Below, in pieces: positions 1-7,600 of a DNA stretch of 19,971 nucleotides. Source of the stretch: JAZNOL01 sp045580815 (GTDB lineage Bacteria > Bacillota > Clostridia > RUG12999); assembly GCA_045580815.1 (NCBI GenBank), contig JAZNOL010000082.1, positions 1 to 19,971 on the forward strand. The letters run 5' to 3'. Both the position numbers and the translations under genes were made by a program. How positions within the stretch are numbered: position 1 is the stretch's first letter; every line of letters begins with the position of its first letter. A model generated the notes under the pieces. It did no database searches. It was not told the DNA's origin and saw only the letters and a list, made by a program, of their open reading frames with translations.

Positions 1-1
1 T

Positions 2-112
2 ACTGTAAACTGCGCAAAATGTGGAAAAGAAGCAACTGTACCTTTTGAACCGAAAAACGACAAACCGGTATATTGCAGCGAATGTTTTGCAGAACTTAAA
101 GGTCAGGAATAA
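2..112 (+). CDS. CxxC-x17-CxxC zinc-ribbon protein, C-terminal fragment (cut by window start)
   Basis: The reading frame is open from the first bases and ends in TAA at 110-112, giving the last 36 residues of a protein. Two CxxC pairs are visible (NCAKCG and YCSECF) with exactly 17 residues between them, and Pro, Val and Tyr lie just before the second pair. This spacing is that of the small CxxC-x17-CxxC zinc-ribbon domain found in many Clostridia and other bacteria, where the four Cys probably bind one zinc. The upstream part is outside the window, so the full length and function are unknown. The gene is followed 60 bases later by a strong hairpin terminator. I am confident that it is coding and that the Cys motif is real; nothing can be said about its role. 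Confidence 0.8.
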   Translation, partial: TVNCAKCGKEATVPFEPKNDKPVYCSECFAELKGQE

Positions 113-172
113 TTCCCGGCTAAGACATACGGTTTGTTAAATATATAAATTTACAAATAATATGCCGAAAAC

Positions 173-205
173 GGCGCATTGCTTACGCAATGCGCCATGT
201 TTTTT
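173..205 (+). terminator. Hairpin terminator between convergent genes
   Basis: A perfect 10-bp stem (173-182 with 187-196) has a 4-base loop and is followed by six T at 200-205 on the plus strand. Read from the other strand the stem is followed by a short T run, so it may also end the minus-strand dehydrogenase transcript, whose stop codon is about 50 bases away. Confidence 0.8.
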
Positions 206-256
206 GTCTGAAATTTATTGTAGTATCGTGGTTGATGCTTCTTTTTTATTATATAA

Positions 257-1321
257 TCAGTCAATGTCCACCCATGATCTTGTTTCACATGATTTATCTA
301 TCGCATCAATTATTTTCTGGCATTTTATTCCTTCGTCGATTCCTGCAACGGCTTCGGTTATATTTCCAAGACAAAGGTCAATAAACGTCTGTTCCTGTGA
401 GGCTCTGAATTCAGGAGGAACATCAACTTTTTGCAGCGATGCACTTCTGATGTCGCTTACATTGTAACATACATAAAGAATATCGGGATTGTTAAGGTCA
501 AAAGAAATTACGCCTTTTTCACCGAAAATTTCATATTTGATTGTGTTTGCGTGACCGATAGCACAGCGTGTTATCACAAATGTTGCCGAAACACCGTTTA
601 CTGTTTCTGCTAAAAAATTACAGTAATCATCGGTTGTAACATCTGCCCATTCGTCGCTGTCAAGCAGCTGACGTTTTTTTACCACAGTTGCTTTACGGCC
701 GCAAACCGATTTTATATCGCCAACAAGATACCGTGTCATATCAATAAGATGCACACCAAGATCGCCAATAACACCGGTACCGCTGTATTCTTTTACAAAT
801 CTCCAGTCAAGACGGCGTCCCTCCCAGAATGCGCTGGATTTTAAATATTCAACATTTATTGAAACAATGTTTCCCAAAACCCCGCTGTCAATAAGATGCT
901 TTGCGTATCTTACAGCTGCACGGAATCGGTAGGAAAAACACATCATATTTGGCATAGGATTTTTCAAAAAGGCTTCTTTGAGAATATGTACATCATCACA
1001 ACTGCAACTGATAGGCTTTTCGATGTTTACAGCCTTTCCGGCATTTAGTGCATCTGCTGCTATCTGCACATGAAGATGATTTGGTGTGCAAATTTCTACA
1101 GCATCAATATCATCACAGCTGAGCAGGCCACGATAATCGGTAAAACAACGGTCTTTGCTTAAACCAAGCTCATCCGCTACTTCATAAAGTGTTTTTTCAT
1201 TAATGTCGCAAATTGCAGTTATTTTGCCATGTGCAGATGCTTTTATTCCGGGAATGTGAACTCCGCGAGCAATGCCGCCGACTCCTATTATTCCTATTCT
1301 GACAAGTTTTTTATTATCCAT
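257..1321 (-). CDS. Gfo/Idh/MocA family oxidoreductase (NAD(P)-dependent sugar dehydrogenase type)
   Basis: The 354-residue cytoplasmic protein opens with a Rossmann motif, GIIGVGGIARG (residues 10-20). It has the family signature EKP at 101-103, whose Lys contributes to catalysis. It also has GDLGVHLID (186-194), with the Asp and His that typically line the active site. This matches the Gfo/Idh/MocA family, which oxidises or reduces sugars, inositols and related polyols with NAD(P); the substrate cannot be read from the sequence. I start it at the ATG at 1321 because GAGGTG lies at the right distance before it. An ATG at 1339 would lengthen it by 6 residues and overlap the upstream gene by 8 bases, with a worse ribosome site. 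It lies 10 bases after the ThuA-domain gene and is very likely co-transcribed with it, under possible control of the divergent AraC-type regulator. Confidence 0.92.
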   Translation of the reverse strand: MDNKKLVRIGIIGVGGIARGVHIPGIKASAHGKITAICDINEKTLYEVADELGLSKDRCFTDYRGLLSCDDIDAVEICTPNHLHVQIAADALNAGKAVNIEKPISCSCDDVHILKEAFLKNPMPNMMCFSYRFRAAVRYAKHLIDSGVLGNIVSINVEYLKSSAFWEGRRLDWRFVKEYSGTGVIGDLGVHLIDMTRYLVGDIKSVCGRKATVVKKRQLLDSDEWADVTTDDYCNFLAETVNGVSATFVITRCAIGHANTIKYEIFGEKGVISFDLNNPDILYVCYNVSDIRSASLQKVDVPPEFRASQEQTFIDLCLGNITEAVAGIDEGIKCQKIIDAIDKSCETRSWVDID

Positions 1322-1331
1322 TTGACACACC

Positions 1332-2108
1332 TCATTCATATAAATTTTCGTGTTTTCTTACAGAATCGTCCTGCCCGGCAAATTTGTCCGCAACGTTTTC
1401 GAGTGCTTCAAAATGTCCCAATGTGGGCACAGGCCCGTTTACAGGCGTTGCCCAGTCCACGGCATTTTTAATGATTTGCGAAATATCCTCACGGTAAAAT
1501 GTCGGATATGATTCATGTCCGGGACGAAAATAAAAAACCTTGCCCCTGCCGCGGTTGTAACAGCAACCGCTTCGAAAAACCTCTCCGCCCGAAAACCAGC
1601 TGATAAAAATAAGCTCATCGGGAGCAGGAATTTCAAACCGCTCGCCGTAGGTTTCTTCTTGTTCAATTTCGATATATTCCGGAAGATTGCGTGCAATGGG
1701 ATGTGATGGCTCAATAACCCATATGCGTTCTTTTTCGTCATTTTCACGCCATTTCGAACGGCACACCGTTCCCATCAGCATAACAAAAGGTTTTGATAAG
1801 TGCCCCGAATGAAGAACAATCAGCCCCATTCCTTCAAGTACACGGTTTTTTACACGCAGAGCAACTTCGTCAGAAACCTTGTCGTGAGCGCAATGTCCCC
1901 ACCAGATTAAAACATCTGTGTTATTCAGAATGTTTTGCGAAAGTCCGTGTTCGGGCATGTTTAAAGTTGCGGTTCTGATATTGTACTTTTTGTCACGTCC
2001 AAGCATCTGTGCAATTGCACCGTGAATGCCGGCGGGATATATTTTTGCAATATTTTCTGCTTTTTCGTGAACAAATTCGTTCCATACAGTAACGTTGATT
2101 GTGTCCAT
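1332..2108 (-). CDS. ThuA-domain protein (trehalose-utilisation-like)
   Basis: The 258-residue protein has the class I glutamine-amidotransferase-like fold of the ThuA family. Early residues read as a beta strand with WN (9-10), then DVLIWWGHCAHD (65-76), GLIVLHSGHLSKP (95-107) and, near residue 215, FRPGHESYPTF. The His residues in these motifs are typical of ThuA proteins. ThuA family members sit beside Gfo/Idh/MocA dehydrogenases in many sugar loci, and ThuA/ThuB act in trehalose and related disaccharide metabolism in rhizobia; the exact reaction here is unknown. The ATG at 2108 is preceded by GAAGAGGCG and by a good sigma-A-type promoter. It is the first gene of a two-gene operon with the dehydrogenase 10 bases downstream. 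There is no signal peptide, so it is probably cytoplasmic. Confidence 0.9.
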   Translation of the reverse strand: MDTINVTVWNEFVHEKAENIAKIYPAGIHGAIAQMLGRDKKYNIRTATLNMPEHGLSQNILNNTDVLIWWGHCAHDKVSDEVALRVKNRVLEGMGLIVLHSGHLSKPFVMLMGTVCRSKWRENDEKERIWVIEPSHPIARNLPEYIEIEQEETYGERFEIPAPDELIFISWFSGGEVFRSGCCYNRGRGKVFYFRPGHESYPTFYREDISQIIKNAVDWATPVNGPVPTLGHFEALENVADKFAGQDDSVRKHENLYE

Positions 2109-2145
2109 TTAATCGCCTCTTCTCAAAATAAATTTTCTTAATTTG

Positions 2146-2174
2146 ATTATATTACGATTAGGCAACTGTTTCAA
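2146..2174 (-). promoter_or_regulatory. Promoter of the ThuA-dehydrogenase operon
   Basis: On the minus strand TTGAAA (2169-2174) and TATAAT (2146-2151) are separated by exactly 17 bases, about 38 bases before the ThuA start. TTTCAAT occurs twice on the plus strand (2169-2175 and 2181-2187), overlapping and flanking the -35 box. It could be a site for the divergent AraC-type regulator, but that is inference. Confidence 0.7.
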
Positions 2175-2224
2175 TGGAAATTTCAATAATTTTTGTTGTA
2201 CTTTTAAAATATTTAGTTAAATTA

Positions 2225-2253
2225 TTGACAATCTTTTTAAAACGGTATATAAT
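2225..2253 (+). promoter_or_regulatory. Promoter of the AraC-type regulator
   Basis: A perfect consensus TTGACA (2225-2230) and TATAAT (2248-2253) with a 17-base spacer lie 56 bases before the TTG start of the regulator gene. The -35 boxes of this promoter and the divergent ThuA promoter are only about 50 bases apart, leaving room for shared operators. Confidence 0.8.
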
Positions 2254-2309
2254 GTAAATATAGAATTGACGCAGGCAGTATATAGGTTTGTTGTAGGGGA
2301 GCTGTTTTT

Positions 2310-3152
2310 TTGGAAATACAATATACATTTTCATCACTTTTTTCGCTGGATTATGAAATCAGCGACATTGTTGCCATGCACCAGAAATGGAAAGAGGGCG
2401 ACACTTTTGAAATGTCATATCCCCGGAAAACAAGTGCGTTTTTGTATTTAAACGGTTGCAGTGCAAAATATATATGCAAAAACGGGGAGAGTTTTGTGGC
2501 AAAACAGGGCAGTATTGTTTATATTCCGTATGGCAGTGTATATCGTACAATTTTTGAAAATACCGGGCATCAACCACATAATACACATTTGCTTGAATTT
2601 AATATAAAAATAAACGGAGAAATTATCTCGGTTGCGGAAACACCGTTTATTGTTATCGGCGGATATTCCGTATCAGCCGCAGAGCTTATAAAAAATTCAG
2701 TGAAAATTTATGAATCTCCGTTACGGTCATCTGCGGCGTTAAAGTCGGATATTTATAAAATTTTATACGAACTCGGACTTGAAGAAAAAAGCACTTATAA
2801 TAAAAAGTTTTTACCGATTTCGGCAGGAATAAAGTATATGGAGCAAAACACTCTTGCAAATACATCAATTGAAGAAATTGCAGATATGTGCGGTGTCAGC
2901 TGTGGATGTTTTAGCGGCTTGTTTAAGGAATATTCCGGCAAAAGTCCTCATCAGTACCGATTGGATTTTAAAATTGAAATGGCAAAACAGATGCTTAAAA
3001 ACGGATATATGACTGTTGAAGTAATATCGGATTCGCTGATGTTTGAATCTGCTTCGTATTTTTGTAAGATTTTTAAAAAGAAAACGGGACATACTCCGTC
3101 TCAATACAGAAACAAATATAAAAGTTTTGACCGTGATAATGGTTATGTATAA
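2310..3152 (+). CDS. AraC family transcriptional regulator
   Basis: The 280-residue protein has an N-terminal cupin-like sensor region (about 15-120, with PRKTSAFLYLNG and GSIVYIPYGSVY) and a C-terminal double helix-turn-helix (about 180-275). SIEEIADMCGVS and the ending GHTPSQYRNKY are classic AraC/XylS features. Such regulators usually bind a sugar or similar effector and activate neighbouring catabolic genes. The start is TTG at 2310, supported by TAGGGGAG about 8 bases upstream; no ATG fits as well. It is divergent from the ThuA-dehydrogenase operon and converges on the interrupted esterase operon, so both are plausible targets. The stop codon runs straight into a strong bidirectional hairpin terminator. 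Confidence 0.93.
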   Translation: MEIQYTFSSLFSLDYEISDIVAMHQKWKEGDTFEMSYPRKTSAFLYLNGCSAKYICKNGESFVAKQGSIVYIPYGSVYRTIFENTGHQPHNTHLLEFNIKINGEIISVAETPFIVIGGYSVSAAELIKNSVKIYESPLRSSAALKSDIYKILYELGLEEKSTYNKKFLPISAGIKYMEQNTLANTSIEEIADMCGVSCGCFSGLFKEYSGKSPHQYRLDFKIEMAKQMLKNGYMTVEVISDSLMFESASYFCKIFKKKTGHTPSQYRNKYKSFDRDNGYV

Positions 3153-3193
3153 AAAGGCTGTAGCAAAATAAATTTGTTTTGCTACAGCCTTTT
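3152..3193. terminator. Bidirectional terminator hairpin, copy 1
   Basis: A perfect 17-bp stem (3152-3168 with 3177-3193) has an 8-base loop, with A-runs on the left arm and T-runs on the right so that it works on both strands. It separates the AraC-type gene from the convergent esterase remnant. The same stem core, GGCTGTAGCAA, is used again at 13871-13916. Confidence 0.85.
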
Positions 3194-3195
3194 GG

Positions 3196-3438
3196 CTATT
3201 TAGTATTTTTTATAAATTCTTCAACTATATTTCCAAAAACATTTCTGCCGTTTTCGTCTTTGAGCCAATTATATTCACAGTGAGTGCTATGCATAACCTT
3301 GTGTGAAATTTTGCTGCCGGCATAGCCAAAATGCTTCAGTGTTGACAACACAAGCATCGTTTGCTCATAGCGGTTTTCCATATCATTATCCGCCACAATA
3401 AACAGCATAGGTGCATAGCTTTCTGCCTTGCCTATGTG
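3196..3438 (-). pseudogene. 3' remnant of the split alpha/beta-hydrolase (esterase)
   Basis: The 79 codons from 3435 to the stop, preceded by one His codon, read HIGKAESYAPMLFIVADNDM followed by ENRYEQTMLVLSTLKHFGY and a late HSTHCEYNW segment. This is the C-terminal third of an alpha/beta-hydrolase: the Asp region (VADNDM) and the catalytic His region (THCEY) are present, but the oxyanion loop and nucleophile Ser are missing. There is no credible start: only TTG at 3453 without a Shine-Dalgarno, and a stop in frame at 3475-3477. It fits exactly onto residue 171 of the truncated esterase at 8790-9302, which lacks just this part. I read it as the downstream half of that gene, separated by an insertion. 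A remnant of a second, deleted paralogue is the alternative. Confidence 0.7.
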
Positions 3439-3470
3439 TATGATAAGCAGCAAACTGAGGTTATTATATA

Positions 3471-4235
3471 TTATTCAATTATCGCAATAATTTGTGTGAT
3501 AAACTTGCTTTCATCCTTATGCTGTGGCGGTCCTTCAAGATAAATATTACGGAATACACCCGCCAGTGTCAGATGGTTTTCTTCCGCATATGAAATAAGT
3601 CTTTTGCGTGCTTCGGGAATATCCTCATAAGCTCCGTGATGAAAGAATGAAATCGCCTTGAGTTCGGGGATAATCTTGACATACTCACCCTCACATCCAT
3701 CGGGGATGGCAACACAATAGTTAATATCTGTCGGAGCATTCGCTGAATACTCGGTAAAATACAGACGTTTTCTTGTATCTGTTTCATACTTTCTCATTGC
3801 CTCAAGAGCCGTATCTCTTAAAAGGTTTGTCTTATCAGTGACGGAAGTTGCATTATACGTACGACAATAAACATACTGGGGTTCAATTGTGATTTCTCTT
3901 ATATCTCCACCTTTTTCACGTGTTCTCTCTTTCAGTTTTTCTATGGTGAGATTCAGCTCATCCCTCATTTTCTCAAGCCTGTTTATCATCGGCTGTAAAT
4001 CAGATGTACCATAAAAGTATTTCCGAATCTCATCAAGAGAAAGTCCTAAGTTCTGAAAAACACGTATTGTACGGATTTGTGTAAAGGTATCAATGGTATA
4101 GTAACGGTTCCCCGCAGTCCCCTCTTTTTTATCAGGTTCAATCAGTCCCTTTGCCTCATAACCCAGTATTGTTTTTCTTGTAATTCCAACGGCTTTTGCA
4201 ACCTCACCTATAGAAAATAAATTTTTGTCATCCAT
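3471..4235 (-). CDS. MerR family regulator with GyrI-like effector domain
   Basis: The 254-residue protein begins with a MerR winged helix (residues 6-75: FSIGEVAKAVGITRKTI, GNRYYTIDT, LGLSLDEIRKYF). A coiled-coil dimer helix follows (about 82-108), then a C-terminal region (about 112-254) resembling the GyrI-like ligand-binding fold of BmrR-type multidrug regulators. Members bind small hydrophobic or cationic compounds and open promoters with an over-long spacer. The ATG at 4235 is chosen because AAAGGAGA precedes it; an in-frame ATG at 4298 lies inside the MITE-like element and has no ribosome site. A matching 19-bp-spacer promoter lies on the other side of the intergenic region, in front of the secreted protein gene, which is the likely target. 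Without the MITE-like insertion, operator and start codon would be only about 60 bases apart. Confidence 0.9.
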   Translation of the reverse strand: MDDKNLFSIGEVAKAVGITRKTILGYEAKGLIEPDKKEGTAGNRYYTIDTFTQIRTIRVFQNLGLSLDEIRKYFYGTSDLQPMINRLEKMRDELNLTIEKLKERTREKGGDIREITIEPQYVYCRTYNATSVTDKTNLLRDTALEAMRKYETDTRKRLYFTEYSANAPTDINYCVAIPDGCEGEYVKIIPELKAISFFHHGAYEDIPEARKRLISYAEENHLTLAGVFRNIYLEGPPQHKDESKFITQIIAIIE

Positions 4236-4262
4236 ATAACGTCTCCTTTTCAAAAAAATTAT

Positions 4263-4476
4263 TAGGTAATTGTAAAATGTAATTTTTACAATTGCCAACC
4301 TCTTTTATGGGAGGTATCGGGGTGCAACCCCTGATTATTTCCATCCAAAATGACGACACGTGCGTCATTTTGAGCTGAAATAAAAAGTTTCAACATTCAT
4401 ATTTTTATAATTGTATGGAACTTTTTATTTCTACATTAGCTTTTTAATTGTGAAACTTTAGATTTCCAATTACCTA
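4263..4476. mobile_element. MITE-like element (214 bp)
   Basis: The ends are perfect 10-bp inverted repeats, TAGGTAATTG at 4263-4272 and its complement at 4467-4476. The similarity extends imperfectly inward to 24 of 32 positions. Immediately outside both ends is the same 11-bp sequence, AAAAAAATTAT (4252-4262 and 4477-4487), which looks like a target-site duplication, although it is A-rich and so weaker evidence. There is no coding capacity. Internal hairpins lie at 4269-4292, about 4316-4334, 4347-4371 (stem AAAATGACG) and 4378-4430 (stem AAATAAAAAGTT). The element sits between the MerR-type gene and the MerR-class promoter. No second copy is visible in this window, so family membership is unproven; a structured regulatory RNA is an alternative. 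Confidence 0.6.
4269..4298 (-). promoter_or_regulatory. Possible promoter of the MerR-type gene inside the MITE-like element
   Basis: On the minus strand TTGGCA (4293-4298) and TACAAT (4269-4274) are separated by 18 bases and point at the MerR-type start 34 bases further on. A perfect 9-bp-arm dyad (4269-4277 with 4284-4292) covers the spacer and the -10 box. The boxes are close to consensus in an A/T-rich region, so chance is possible. Confidence 0.45.
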
Positions 4477-4518
4477 AAAAAAATTATATAAAATAATGAA
4501 AAATTTTGTCAAAAACTA

Positions 4519-4549
4519 TTGCATCGTACCTTGGGGTACGGTGTATAAT
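4519..4549 (+). promoter_or_regulatory. MerR-class promoter/operator of the secreted protein gene
   Basis: TTGCAT (4519-4524) and TATAAT (4544-4549) are separated by 19 bases, which is too long for normal sigma-A use but typical of MerR-controlled promoters. The spacer contains a perfect dyad, CGTACC-TTGG-GGTACG (4525-4540), which extends to 8 of 9 paired positions per arm over 4522-4543. This is the expected geometry for activation by DNA untwisting. It lies 88 bases before the start of the large secreted protein. Confidence 0.8.
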
Positions 4550-4636
4550 TATTATAGCATGTTATAAATAAAATTTCAAGATACACTGAAAATATTTTGA
4601 AATTTTGTTAGTTATTAAAGAAAGAAGGAACATAAG

Positions 4637-7600
4637 ATGAAAAAAGTTTTAAGTCTGATTTTATGCATCAGTATGCTTTTGTCGCTTACGGTATTTATGC
4701 CAACAGCAACAAGTGCGTCAACGAGCACAGATGCGACTCCCGAGTCAACCAAGAACGCTCTTGAGCTCTTCGGCTTCCCCCTTGACCCGGATTCTTACGA
4801 CACACAGGCACTGAAAAAAGGTACATACCCCATATCGCCCAAATATGAGTTGTATGCGGATAATTCCACCCAGATACGAAAGTATACCGGTAGCAAGTAT
4901 ACCAACGACAGCGGCAGTCTTTATACCCAGATAACTAAAGACCCAACTATATATACAAACAAGGAACAAACACCTTATTCTGCTGTAACAGGTTTTGCAG
5001 CTTCAGGCACGGGTGTTGAGGATCATATTGCAAAGGCTTATTTTTCCTACGGCAGAAATGGTGCAAACATATATCTGTCCATATTCGATTCAAATGGCAA
5101 CCCGGTTGTACTGGGACATAATACAGGCGGTTATGTTACAACAATCGACGAAATTGAAATGTGGGAAGTTGAAGGTCTTCTTTCAATAACCGCAGGGGAT
5201 TTTGACGGCGATGGATATGATGAAATTGCAGTTTATACTCCTAACAATGCCAATGAAACCTCAAGTGGAAGTGTGCACAGCAACATTTCAGTAGGTATCT
5301 TTGAATTTGATAAGATAACCAAAAAGATTACCACCAAGCAATACATAGACCTTCCGTCAAAATCAAGCTCCGATGAAATATGCGAGTGGGAATACAGCCA
5401 CAATGGCGCAAATAAACAGTTTTACTGTCTGCCTTATGTTGCAATGAGTGCAAATGATCTGAACAATGATGGTATAGACGACCTTTCAGCCATAGTGAAC
5501 TTTTCCACATGGTACAGAGGTGCCGGTGAATATGACACCTATACAACAGCTAAGATTCTTAACCACAATACATGCTTTGCATCAGTTCTTGAATCCTATG
5601 AAGGCACAGAGGGCGGAAATCTTAAGCAGGTTATAAAGCACAGGGTTCTGGCAACAACACCTTTAAAAGGCGGTTCATCTGATGCCAATGCAGAACACCG
5701 CTACATTCTTCGTAATGCAAATATCACCGTGGGTGATGTTACGCAGGAAGGCAGTCAGGAAATCATAATTGCAGGAAACTACACAAGAGTTGGTGTAAGG
5801 AACGTAGCCGACGACACAAATAAGGTTGGTAACAACCGCATGGCGGAGGTTGACGAGAATAATGCTCTTTGTCACATTGTTGGCTACACCACATACGAAA
5901 ATCTGAAAAATCATAATACCTACGATGCCAATTCAGAGTACCACTGGACAGTACAAAAAGAAGGTAATGACTGGACATACTGGTATAACTCGGACAAGAC
6001 CGACTCGGGCCCTATAACAACATCACTTTGTGCCTATAAGCACAAAGGCACAGGCAAGCCCGACACAATTTTTGTAGGCGGTCAGCTTTTTGAGTATAAC
6101 GGTGAAGAAGGACAGCTTAAATTCTTATATGACTATAACGGTGACGGCAAGCTTTACCATGGTACAAACGGTAAAAAAAGAGATACCAGCGTTGTGTGGA
6201 TTGGCGGAGCGGTTGCCGGAAACTTCTCGGATGATGTATTCGGCAGAGAAGTGTTGATATTCCCTTTCTATCTCAAAGTAAGCGGCGAACAACAGTTTAC
6301 CTGCAAGCTTCTCACATTCAGTGAATTAACATCCAACCAAGCCAACGGAGGCAACATATCCAATGTTTCTCAAACAAGATATGTTTTCGAGGATATCGGC
6401 ACCGAAAGGCTTGTTTCTTTAGCGCTGGTTGACGGCGGCGGAAAAACCGGCTACATCACATATCCCGGAAATGATACCGAAGTATATTACAGCGATGTTG
6501 AAGTTCTGTCCATTCTGCAGGCACCCCCGGTTTATGAAGAGCTTGAGGACGAAGACTATATCGGAAACTCCGCAACAAGCTTTGAAAAATCAGAGAGTAC
6601 GGGCAGTGGAACAACCAATGCCGGCTCCTTCACAGCCGGTCCTGTCATAGGTTTGGAATACAAAGCCAACTTCCTTGGAATTTTCCCTGTAGCCGGTTCG
6701 GAGTATGAATTTAGTCTTTGCGGTTCGGTATCACATGAAAAGAGCACAGAGAAAACATTCTCATATGCCACAGGTTTTGAAACAACCGGTACAACAGATG
6801 CGGTGACAGTTTTCACAGTACCTCACGTACGTTATAACTGTCAGATGTATATGCCGGAATACAAAACACCTACCAAGGCTGATTATCAGACCTTGTGTGC
6901 CTTCAGGAATGAACTTACAAAAAATCTTGAAAACTGCCTGAAGACAGGTAACGAACAGATAACCGGTACCTATGTGAAAGGCTGCAAGTATTACGAATAT
7001 AAATATTCATCCTATGTAACTTCTGACAACTATCAGGATCAGCTGACTGTTCTGCAAAAAGTTAACGACGAAATAAACTTCATCGAAGACGGTATTGCAG
7101 AATTCGGTAACGGTGGCACAGCCAACTGGGGTCAAACGGTGAAGGCAGCTGTTATACCTTATACTTATAGCGTTCCGCAGACTCCTTTGCTTACAACAGT
7201 TGATATTGAAACCTATGATTCTATCGCAGAATTCACACCCGGTCTCGAAAAGATCTACGGCAATGTATTCCCTGAGTATTACCGTCCGGGCGACCCAAGC
7301 ACTTATGCAAAGAGCACAGGAGAACTCAATACAACCGACAAGGTCCTCCAGGGAAAAGCAGTTGGTACTTCCTCAACAGACGGTTTCCTTTCAAACAACA
7401 ATCTTACCGCCGGAGGAACTTCCGCAACACAGACCATATCCGTTGAGGAATCAGAATCCTCATCTATCGGTTGGGGTATTGCAATAGAAAACACATCACT
7501 TGCAACCGTATCTATTGGAAAAGCTGGTTTCACAGCATCACTTGAACATAGCACCAGTTATGTCAAAACCAAAACAACAGGTCACGAATATTCAGCAACA

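Noticed and set aside
3196..3453. The 85-codon frame as a functional small gene
   Set aside because: It has only a TTG start with no Shine-Dalgarno and encodes just the C-terminal part of a hydrolase without its nucleophile.
4236..4298. 21-residue N-terminal extension of the MerR-type protein
   Set aside because: It starts inside the MITE-like element without a ribosome site, whereas AAAGGAGA precedes the ATG at 4235 and the conserved helix-turn-helix begins right after it.
4263..4476. Riboswitch or known structured RNA in front of the MerR-type gene
   Set aside because: I could not match the hairpins to any known class, and the inverted ends with a flanking direct repeat favour a transposable element.
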